Source: Gammaproteobacteria bacterium
GTDB taxonomy: Bacteria; Pseudomonadota; Gammaproteobacteria; Pseudomonadales; Azotimanducaceae
Length of the DNA stretch: 39,244 nucleotides
NCBI GenBank assembly: GCA_009837725.1
Contig: VXSY01000079.1
Span: 1-39,244 of the forward strand
Reading direction: 5' to 3'
Shown: positions 33,320 through 39,244 of the stretch, in pieces
Numbering within the stretch: the stretch's first letter is position 1
How the letters are laid out: every line of letters starts with the position of its first letter
Notes under the pieces: model-generated
Seen by the model: the letters and a program-made list of their open reading frames with translations, nothing else
Told to the model about the DNA's origin: nothing
The model's database searches: none
Translations under genes and position numbers: made by a program

Positions 33320-34008
33320 TGCCACGCCCCCCGTGCGCTCACCGGCCACACGGCTTCCAGCCGTCCGCCACGCACGCCGTAGGCAAAGTCGTGCAGCGCA
33401 AACGCGGTAGCGACGTCGCCGGGAACAAGCTCCAGCCAATCGCCGATCGAGAATGGCTGCGCGCCGGATCGAACCGCAACGATGCCATGCTCGGCGCTGC
33501 CGGCGTTGGCGATCAGTTCCTCGCGCCCCTTGACCCTCGGCGATGCGGTGTCGCGCCCGACCGCTTTCTGGCCACAGTCGTGAATGGCGCGGTCCGGCTC
33601 GGGCGTGCTGGCGACCGTTGCCGACACCGTAACTGCCCCGGCCAATGCATCTTCCTCCCACAGCGCCAAGCCGTCGTCGTCCGTGACGACCCGCGCCGAA
33701 CCAGCCAGCGCTTGTGCTCGGCGGCGCGTGGATGCAGTCACCAACGGGCGAAGGATGCGGATGTCGCCACACCCCGCCGCCGCAAACACCTCCGCCTCGG
33801 CCACACCTCGCACGGCGATGCCTTCCACATGCCGGTCTCGAAGCTGCAAATGCGCGATCGCCGGCGTGCAATGCACCCATGCCGCCGCCCGCACCGGCGA
33901 TTGCAGCGCACGAAGATTGGCCTCGAGGCGATCGAGGTTGACCAGCAGCGCCGGCGTGTCGATTTCGTCGACCGCCGAGCCGATGGCCACGGCAATGGGC
34001 TCCTGCAT
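33316..34008 (-). CDS. Degenerate paralogue of the D-threonine aldolase-like enzyme
   Basis: A 230-residue relative of the gene downstream, about 130 residues shorter. The N-terminus (IDTPALLVNLDRLEANLRAL) and the EAEVFAAAG segment align. The PLP-lysine block RPHAKNHK is replaced by AWVHCTPAIAH, with Thr48 where Lys should be. The middle of the barrel is missing after about residue 120. The C-terminal IGDWLELVPGDVATAFALHD matches the family tail GDxxxxxPGHxCTTxNLHD but has Asp198 for the zinc-binding His and Ala200 for the Cys. It therefore lacks both cofactor and metal ligands yet keeps an open frame and tight coupling to the intact gene. It could be a pseudoenzyme partner or a decaying duplicate. 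Confidence 0.75.
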   Translation of the reverse strand: MQEPIAVAIGSAVDEIDTPALLVNLDRLEANLRALQSPVRAAAWVHCTPAIAHLQLRDRHVEGIAVRGVAEAEVFAAAGCGDIRILRPLVTASTRRRAQALAGSARVVTDDDGLALWEEDALAGAVTVSATVASTPEPDRAIHDCGQKAVGRDTASPRVKGREELIANAGSAEHGIVAVRSGAQPFSIGDWLELVPGDVATAFALHDFAYGVRGGRLEAVWPVSARGAWQ

Positions 34009-34132
34009 CGGTGTTCGACCCCCTCCCTTTGGAACCCGCGCAGACTACCCTACGGAGGCCTGCTTGCATTCGAGGTAGCAGCCGCGGCGGGGGACGCCGG
34101 GCCGTATACGCAATCTGCTCCATGCGAGAGTG

Positions 34133-34157
34133 CCGCAGAAGGCGTACGCTTCTGCGG
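34133..34157. repeat. 25-bp imperfect palindrome upstream of the PhyH gene
   Basis: CCGCAGAA (34133-34140) and TTCTGCGG (34150-34157) flank GGCGTACGC, itself a palindrome with one extra base. It could be an operator for PhyH (start 27 nt on) or another repeat. The ATCTGCTCCATG stretch just before it also occurs at 21045-21056 and, with one change, at 23954-23965. Confidence 0.45.
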
Positions 34158-34183
34158 TTGGACACGCAGCGGCAACCAAACGC

Positions 34184-35107
34184 ATGGATACGCAACCGCT
34201 CATCGAGCACATGACCCACTTGCGCCGGCTGGCGCTCGCCAAATACGAGGCGGACCCGCTACCCACCGGCGAAGCGGCGAGGCAGGCGCTCGATGGCGAG
34301 ATCGAAGCGCAGGGCCTCAAGGCGGCCGTCGCGGATCTAGAAACCAAGGGCTATGCGGTGCTGCCCCCGGGCAAGGCCAAACCGCTCGCGTTCTTCGACG
34401 AGTTGCGGGAGACGCTGCTGCGTCTCGCCGAAGACGACACCTCGCGCAATCTCGGCGCCGAGTCCGGCCTCGGCAATACGCTCTTCCACCTGCTGCCGCG
34501 GGCCCGGGTCATCGAGGAGGCCCTGCTGGCGCCGGCGCCGCTCGCACTCGTCACCTACCTGCTCGGCTACCGCGCCAAGCTGTCGCAATCCACGGGGCTC
34601 ATCAAGGAAGCAAGCGCGAAGCCGCTGGCGCTGCACGCCGATCACAGCGGCAAGATTCCCGCGCCGTGGCCCTCGGTGGCGCAATACTGCAACGTCACTT
34701 GGGTGACCACCGACTACACCCGCGAGAACGGCGCCGTCTGCGTTTGGCCGGGCAGCCATCGGTTCTGTCGTCCGGTGCCGGCCGATCTCGCAATGGCGCA
34801 CGATCGCGAGGAGGTGGATGTCCTCGAAGTGCCGAAGGGTTCGGTGATCGTCTGGCACGGCAGCCTGTGGCACGGCGCGGTTCCGCGCACGACCGGCGGC
34901 CAGCGCGTGACGCTGGTGCTGCCGCATGTGCGCGACCACGTGCAGGCGCAGGAACTGTATTGGGCCACCACGACGCCGGAGATGGTGGAGCGCAACCCGA
35001 CGCGGTTCTGCGCGCTGATGGGGCTCTATTCCGCCTACCCGTGGCTGCAGGACGGGCCGCCGCCAACGCTGGCCTTGAGCGCGCGTTCGGGGAGCCAGTT
35101 CGAGTGA
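34184..35107 (+). CDS. Phytanoyl-CoA dioxygenase (PhyH) family protein
   Basis: A 307-residue Fe(II)/2-oxoglutarate dioxygenase. Iron ligands are His151 and Asp153 (LHADHSG) and distal His230 (WHGAVPRT), with Arg241 a plausible 2-oxoglutarate anchor. ATG 34184 is used; an earlier frame start (34130) would run through the palindrome. It hydroxylates an unactivated C-H bond of an unknown substrate. Its stop overlaps the GTG of the glutaredoxin-DinB gene (GTGA), so the two are translationally coupled. Confidence 0.92.
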   Translation: MDTQPLIEHMTHLRRLALAKYEADPLPTGEAARQALDGEIEAQGLKAAVADLETKGYAVLPPGKAKPLAFFDELRETLLRLAEDDTSRNLGAESGLGNTLFHLLPRARVIEEALLAPAPLALVTYLLGYRAKLSQSTGLIKEASAKPLALHADHSGKIPAPWPSVAQYCNVTWVTTDYTRENGAVCVWPGSHRFCRPVPADLAMAHDREEVDVLEVPKGSVIVWHGSLWHGAVPRTTGGQRVTLVLPHVRDHVQAQELYWATTTPEMVERNPTRFCALMGLYSAYPWLQDGPPPTLALSARSGSQFE

Positions 35108-35880
35108 CCGACGTGGGTGCAACGGTGCGCCGCGGCGTGCAGGTGTATTGGCAGCCGGGGTGAACCAGTTGCCTTCGCGTGAAGGAGTTTCTCTCCGTGC
35201 GGGGAGTTGCGTTTGAGTCTTGCGACGTTGCTAACGACGTCGACGCCGCTGTCAGGCTACGGGCGTTGGGGGTGCGTTCGGTGCCGGTGGTGGCGGTGGG
35301 GAATGCGGCCACGGGGGCCAAGAGATTCGCCTTTGGCGTGGACCTTCGCGCCGTCGCGGAGCTGGTTGGAGTTCCGTTTCAGGCGAGTCCGGCGCTGCCG
35401 GTAGCGGAACTGAAGCACCGGCTCGGGGCCGCCGTGAAAACGGCGATGCGACTCGTGAGCGAATTCCCGCCGGATCGGCTGCAAGACAAGCTACCGCGAC
35501 GAAATCGCACGTGCCTTGCGCTCGCGAACCACGTCGTCGAGATCGCCGCCGTGTTCCTGCGCGTTTGCGACGGTGCGCCGTTCGACGTGGAGGCGTCGGC
35601 GGCCATTGTGCCGACGGAACTCGGGGTCGCCGAGCTTCGCGTGCGCTCGAAGGCTGTGGCCTTGCGTCTCGACGAGGCGCCGGTGCGGGGCTCGCGGATG
35701 GTGGAGACCTTCTTCGGTCCGCAGCCGCTACACCTTGTGCTGGAACGATGCGCTTGGCACACGATCCAGCACGCCCGGCAGTTGGAGATGATGCTCGCCC
35801 GCACAGGCGTCGCACCAAGCCAGCCGATTCCGCCCCACCTACTCGCCGATTTGCCCCTGCCGCAGGCCGTTTGGGATTGA
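35104..35880 (+). CDS. Glutaredoxin-like/DinB-like fusion with in-frame UGA (candidate selenoprotein)
   Basis: From GTG 35104 (overlapping the PhyH stop) to TGA 35880 the frame codes 258 residues with one internal TGA at 35161-35163. Upstream reads GVQVYWQPG. Downstream reads TSCLRVKEFLSVRGVAFESC, then LGVRSVPVVAVG, a thioredoxin-fold N-terminus in which WQPGCxSC is normal. TGA thus stands for the first redox cysteine (residue 20), giving UxxC with Cys23. The C-terminal part (about 95-258) is a DinB-like four-helix domain ending HTIQHARQLEMML and LADLPLPQAVWD. No frameshift or other stop follows, so the gene looks maintained. A SECIS-like hairpin is at 35191-35206. Alternatives are a simple nonsense mutation, or a sequencing error. 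If UGA is not read, translation from a later start would lose the redox motif. Confidence 0.75.
35191..35206 (+). promoter_or_regulatory. Candidate bacterial SECIS hairpin
   Basis: CTCTCC (35191-35196) pairs with GGGGAG (35201-35206) around the loop GTGC, giving six pairs with one G-U. The loop begins with G and contains GU, and lies 33 nt after the UGA, within the 16-37 nt window described for bacterial SECIS elements. A second hairpin, CCTTC-GCGT-GAAGG (35172-35185), is only 13 nt from the UGA and is less suitable. Confidence 0.45.
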
Positions 35881-35977
35881 CCATCGCACCCTAGGGCAGC
35901 TTCTCTGTAGGGGCCCTTGAGGCAACCTCGCCCTTGGTGGAGAGGGCGGGATGGCCTCTCCCAAAGGCCTCTGGCTG

Positions 35978-36754
35978 TCAGCGCCCCTTGAACACGGGAT
36001 CCCGCTTCTCTACGAACGCATGGAACGCTTCCCGAGAGTCTTCGCTGCCGCCGGTGCGGGTGTGGCGCTCCGTCTCGAGCTCGATGTAGTCGCGCAGTGG
36101 CATGTTCTCGGCGTTGATGAAGTTCTTCTTCATCTCGCCGATGGCGAGCGGCGCAGAGCGTGAGAGTCGTTCGGCAATCGCTTGTACCTCCTCGCGGAAG
36201 GTCTCGTCAGGAAAGGTGTTTAGCACGAGGCCAATGCGTTCGGCCTCGTCGGCACCGAACTTCTGCGAACTGAAGAACAGCTCGCGCGCCTTGGTGGCGC
36301 CGACGATGCGCGGCAACAGCCAAGGCCCCGCCATGTCGCCAGAGATCGCGACACCGAGGAACGCGGAGTTGAACACGGCCCGCGAGCTCGCATAGCGCAG
36401 GTCACACGCGCACGCCCAACCGAATCCCGCCCCGGCGCAGGCACCGTTGACGGCGGCGATCGTCACCTTCGGCATCTCGTGCAACAGCGACGTGATGTGG
36501 AAATACTCTTTCCGATTCGGCTCTTGCTTCTCGCCGCTGGTGGACGCCTTGAGGTCCACACCCGGACAGAATCCGCGTCCGGCGCCGGTGAACAGCAGCA
36601 CCCGAATGCGATCGTCCCCCGACGCCTCGCCCAGGCACTCGTAAAGCTCCCGCATCATCGTATTGGTGATGCCGTTCAGGCTCTCGGGTCGATTCAACGT
36701 AACGGTAGCGAGGTTGTCTTCGATCTCGTAGGTGATGGTCTCGTAATCGGCCAT
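35978..36754 (-). CDS. Enoyl-CoA hydratase/isomerase family protein (C)
   Basis: A 258-residue crotonase. Oxyanion-hole segments are GAGRGFCPGVDLKA (57-70) and AAVNGACAGAGFGWACACDLR (100-120). The catalytic strand reads FLGVAISGDMAGPWLLPR with Asp140, as in isomerase- or PaaG-like members, not the two-Glu hydratase pattern. It is similar in layout to crotonase A (GDxxGxWLL). It stands alone on the minus strand, back to back with the OsmC gene (123 nt). Confidence 0.92.
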   Translation of the reverse strand: MADYETITYEIEDNLATVTLNRPESLNGITNTMMRELYECLGEASGDDRIRVLLFTGAGRGFCPGVDLKASTSGEKQEPNRKEYFHITSLLHEMPKVTIAAVNGACAGAGFGWACACDLRYASSRAVFNSAFLGVAISGDMAGPWLLPRIVGATKARELFFSSQKFGADEAERIGLVLNTFPDETFREEVQAIAERLSRSAPLAIGEMKKNFINAENMPLRDYIELETERHTRTGGSEDSREAFHAFVEKRDPVFKGR

Positions 36755-36877
36755 GGTTCACTTACTCCCCTTCCTGGATTGTTCGAACCGGTGCCAAGAG
36801 CCTATCAGCGATTTCGGAGCTGCGAGCGAGGCCCCTGGGCCACAGCCGCTTGGAACGGAGGGGCTTCATCCGCGACA

Positions 36878-37384
36878 ATGCCGGCCATGCGCGCGACGAT
36901 TCATTGGAACGGCAAGGTTCGGTTCACCGGGGTGGCCGGCAGTGGCCATGCGGTGGCCATCGACGGGCCGCCCGAGATGGGCGGCGAGAATGCCGGCGTG
37001 CGGCCGATGGCGTTGATGTTGCTTGGGCTTGGCGGCTGCACCGCGTTCGACGTTGTGGAAATCCTGCGCAAGGGGCGGCAGCGGGTGTTGGATTGTCGGG
37101 CGGAGATTTCGGCGGAGCGGGCGGAGGACGAGCCCAAGGTGTTCACACGCATCCATGTGCATTTCGTGGTGGTGGGCGAGGGCGTGGACGAGCGCAGAGT
37201 GCAGCGGGCGATCGACCTGACCGCGCGGAAGTACTGTTCCGCTTCCATCATGCTGGAGCGGGGCGGGGTGGCCATCAGCCACGACTTCGAGGTGCAGGAG
37301 TGCCCGAGCGCCACCGAGCCTGGACGGAACGTCGGCCGGCGTTCGCAAGCGCTCACGCCAGCGGACGTTCCACCAAAGGCATGA
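36878..37384 (+). CDS. OsmC family protein
   Basis: A 168-residue OsmC/Ohr-fold protein, predicted cytoplasmic thiol peroxidase. Cys54 (LGLGGCTAFDVV) and Cys120 (ARKYCSAS) are the paired redox cysteines, with the VGEGVDERRVQRAIDLT helix between. The ATG 36878 has GGAGGGG about 15 nt ahead, and an ATG three codons later is also possible. The C-terminal 30 residues past the core are an extra, Arg/Pro-rich tail. It overlaps the VOC gene (ATGA), forming an operon. Confidence 0.9.
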   Translation: MPAMRATIHWNGKVRFTGVAGSGHAVAIDGPPEMGGENAGVRPMALMLLGLGGCTAFDVVEILRKGRQRVLDCRAEISAERAEDEPKVFTRIHVHFVVVGEGVDERRVQRAIDLTARKYCSASIMLERGGVAISHDFEVQECPSATEPGRNVGRRSQALTPADVPPKA

Positions 37385-37818
37385 GCACGGCCCCCGGCGA
37401 AGGCGACCGTCCGCCGCTGGCGGGGCTGCGCCACGTGGCTCTGTTCGCACGCCGGTTTGAGGACACAGTCACGTTTTACGTGGACGTGATGGGGATGAAG
37501 GTGGAGTGGCGCCCGGATGCGGACAATGCCTACCTCACCAGCGGCGTGGACAATCTGGCGATTCACCGGGCGACGGTGGATGCGGCGGAGGAAGGGCAGC
37601 GGCTCGATCACATGGGCTTTGTGCTCGACCGGCCAGAGGACGTGGACCGGTGGCACGAGTTCCTGCTCGGACACGGCGTGCCGATCTTGGCGGCGCCAAA
37701 GACGCATCGGGATGGGGCACGGAGCTTGTACTGCTCGGACCCGGAGGGGACGACGGTGCAGATGATCTTCCATCCGCCGCTGGCCAAAGGAGATGGGCCG
37801 GAGCCTGCCGCCTCATGA
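37381..37818 (+). CDS. VOC family (glyoxalase/extradiol dioxygenase-like) protein
   Basis: A 145-residue vicinal-oxygen-chelate protein with two beta-alpha-beta-beta-beta units: LRHVALFARRFEDTVTFYVDVMGMKVEW (16-43) and RLDHMGFVLDRPEDVDRWHEFLLGHGVPI. Candidate metal ligands are His18, His near DHMGF and the Glu of SDPEGTTVQMIF. The function may be aldehyde detoxification, ring cleavage or antibiotic binding. It is coupled to the OsmC gene by a 4-nt overlap. Confidence 0.9.
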   Translation: MSTAPGEGDRPPLAGLRHVALFARRFEDTVTFYVDVMGMKVEWRPDADNAYLTSGVDNLAIHRATVDAAEEGQRLDHMGFVLDRPEDVDRWHEFLLGHGVPILAAPKTHRDGARSLYCSDPEGTTVQMIFHPPLAKGDGPEPAAS

Positions 37819-37990
37819 CTTGACGAGCGGGCGGTCTAGCCGTGCAGATTGCGCGCCGTAGGGCGCCCCAAGCTTGGCGCAGCAGGCCGTATGTAGCACC
37901 GCCTGCCGAGCGGCGTCCAGCGGGCATTTGCCAACGGGCTTCGGGGGCGAAACAATGGCTTCCTCTTCCCTTGGCCTCGGAGGCTAGCCG

Positions 37991-38857
37991 ATGAATCCGT
38001 TTCTTGAGCGCCGCGAAATCGGTCGCACCGGCATGACGACGAGTCGGCTGGGCATCGGTTCCACCTTCAATGCGCCGGCCGAGGTGATCGAGTCGGCCTT
38101 TGAACGCGGCATCAACTATCTGTACTGGGGCACGGTGCGGCAGCCCGGCTTTGCCGAGGCAATGGTGAATCTGGCGCGGCGCCACCGGGACGAACTGGTG
38201 CTGACGATTCAGTCGTATTCGGACCATCCCGGCACCATCGAGGCGGAGGTGGAGGAATGCCTGCGCACGGCGGGGCTGGAGACCTTTGACTTCCTGCTGC
38301 TCGGCAACCGCAACGAACGCCCCGGCGATGGCTATCGGGAGGTGTTCGAACGGCTTCGGGAGCGGGGCAAGGTGCGGTTCATGTCGCTTAGCAGCCACAA
38401 TCGGCCGCTGTTGCCGGAACTCATCGCCGACTACGAGCGCGGGGAGAGCCCGTTTGACCTTTTCATGCTGCGCTACAACGGCGTGCATCGGGGGGCGGAG
38501 AAGGATGTGTTCCCGCACGTTCCGGCCGAGGGCGGCCCCACCATCTGCACCTACACGGCCACGCGCTGGGGGCACCTCTTGGATCCCGCCAAGATGCCGC
38601 CGGGTGAAGCCCCCGTGAGTGCCCGGGACTGCTATCGCTACTCGCTTTCGCACGATGCGGTGGACATGGTGCTGTGCGGGCCGGCAAACGCCGAGCAGAT
38701 GGACGAGGCCATCGCGGCACTTGAGCGGGGGCCGCTCGAAGCGGAGGAACGGGAGCGCATCGAGACGATTGGCGCATACCTCTACGGGCAATATGCGCCG
38801 GCGTACCCGGATGCGGGGGACGCTCAGGACGTCTCGGCGGGAAGGGCGGCGCAGTAG
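37991..38857 (+). CDS. Aldo/keto reductase-fold protein with altered active site
   Basis: A 288-residue protein that follows the AKR pattern: REIGRTGMTTSRLGIGS at the N-terminus, the FERGINYLYWGT strand, EVEECLRTAGLETFDFLLLGNR, and the C-terminal LCGPANAEQMDEAIAAL. The usual tetrad Asp-Tyr-Lys-His seems lost: the DTA..Y region reads LYWGT, the TK strand reads VLTIQSY, and the LLH strand reads LLLGN. The NADPH-binding tail is also reduced. It may bind a ligand without reducing it, or use different residues. The 172-nt spacer ahead shows nothing clear. Confidence 0.8.
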   Translation: MNPFLERREIGRTGMTTSRLGIGSTFNAPAEVIESAFERGINYLYWGTVRQPGFAEAMVNLARRHRDELVLTIQSYSDHPGTIEAEVEECLRTAGLETFDFLLLGNRNERPGDGYREVFERLRERGKVRFMSLSSHNRPLLPELIADYERGESPFDLFMLRYNGVHRGAEKDVFPHVPAEGGPTICTYTATRWGHLLDPAKMPPGEAPVSARDCYRYSLSHDAVDMVLCGPANAEQMDEAIAALERGPLEAEERERIETIGAYLYGQYAPAYPDAGDAQDVSAGRAAQ

Positions 38858-38860
38858 GGG

Positions 38861-39244
38861 TCAGCGTTCGGTCTTGACCGCTTCCAGGCGCTCGAGCGCC
38901 TGACCGTGCAGGAGGGTCTCAAAGGCGTTGCCTGGCGGGACGGCCACGGCGGCTTCGAGGAGCTCCAGCGCGCGCACCCGGTGCTTGTCTGCATCGAGGA
39001 CCAGCAAGGCGGTTCCCGTCTCCAGCAGCACGGCCTTGTCGTTGGGGGCGAGCGCCAGCGCCCGTTCCAGGTGCTCCATTGCCTTCTTGCGGGTTGCGCC
39101 GAAGGTCATCCGCCCCACCAGCGCGCCGGTGCGATCGACGACGTTGGCGTGCCAACTCCCGAGCGCCAGTTGGGCGATGGCGTTGTCGGGGTCTAGGGAA
39201 GCTCTGAACAAAGTCTGCCTCGTGGGATAATGGGATGGTGCCAT
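38861..39244 (-). CDS. Tetratricopeptide repeat protein, C-terminal part (cut by the right edge)
   Basis: At least 127 residues on the minus strand, with TPR-like helices (DPDNAIAQLALGSWHANVV, RKKAMEHLERALALAPNDKAVLLETGTALLVL, RVRALELLEAAVAVPPGNAFETLLHGQAL). An ATG happens to fall at the window edge, but a first TPR appears incomplete there, so the gene probably extends further. Its role is presumably protein interaction; any signal peptide lies outside. It faces the aldo/keto reductase gene tail to tail with 3 nt between. Confidence 0.75.
   Translation of the reverse strand: MAPSHYPTRQTLFRASLDPDNAIAQLALGSWHANVVDRTGALVGRMTFGATRKKAMEHLERALALAPNDKAVLLETGTALLVLDADKHRVRALELLEAAVAVPPGNAFETLLHGQALERLEAVKTER

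Overview
The window is a GC-rich bacterial chromosome segment, most probably from a gammaproteobacterium. The best evidence is the housekeeping block rpsU, yqeY, dnaG, rpoD, tRNA-Ile(CAU) at 18.4-23.8 kb, an order known from pseudomonads and relatives, with a Fur of the type lacking the CxxC motif and a heme-type bacterioferritin preceded by a Fur box. The rest is typical of a metabolically broad environmental or host-associated lineage: three crotonases, a CaiB/BaiF CoA-transferase, a PhyH dioxygenase, a dienelactone hydrolase, an SMP-30 lactonase, VOC and OsmC proteins, and ABC transporters. Many dispersed palindromic (REP-like) elements lie between genes.

Layout. 0-1 kb: 5' part of ahcY. 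1.2-2.4 kb: a DUF4160/DUF2442 pair, then wreckage of a BrnT/BrnA-like toxin-antitoxin locus and a truncated PD-(D/E)XK nuclease gene. 2.4-5.5 kb: an operon of a double-AAA+ ATPase and a WYL regulator. 5.6-7.3 kb: two crotonases. 7.9-11.4 kb: a three-gene MacAB-like ABC efflux operon. 11.6-13.7 kb: a frameshifted cREC-type receiver gene, a GIY-YIG-like protein and a LysR regulator. 14.1-17.2 kb: a tight operon of CoA-transferase, Hsp70-like (YegD type) and SnoaL-like protein. 17.2-18.3 kb: divergent Nudix and thioesterase genes. 18.4-23.8 kb: the macromolecular synthesis block, ending in a tRNA-Ile(CAU) gene split by an intron. 24-27.4 kb: SMP-30, a fused dual ATP-binding ABC protein and DLH. 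27.6-29.8 kb: fur, an ankyrin protein and bfr. 30.1-32.2 kb: ECF sigma, anti-sigma and an exported coiled-coil protein in overlapping frames. 32.2-34 kb: two overlapping alanine-racemase-fold paralogues, one degenerate. 34.2-35.9 kb: PhyH translationally coupled to a glutaredoxin-DinB fusion with an in-frame UGA. 36-39.2 kb: crotonase, OsmC, VOC, a divergent aldo/keto reductase and a truncated TPR gene.

Two observations stand out. First, the tRNA-Ile(CAU) gene (23300-23771, minus) is interrupted right after the CAU anticodon by a 395-nt group I intron whose core resembles the Azoarcus tRNA-Ile intron as I remember it. Its P7-P3 segment has been enlarged by about 100 nt that include two tandem copies of a palindromic element. 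Second, the glutaredoxin-DinB gene at 35104-35880 has a single in-frame TGA exactly where the first redox cysteine of CxxC is expected. The frame is open on both sides and a plausible bacterial SECIS hairpin lies 33 nt downstream, so this is a candidate new UxxC selenoprotein.
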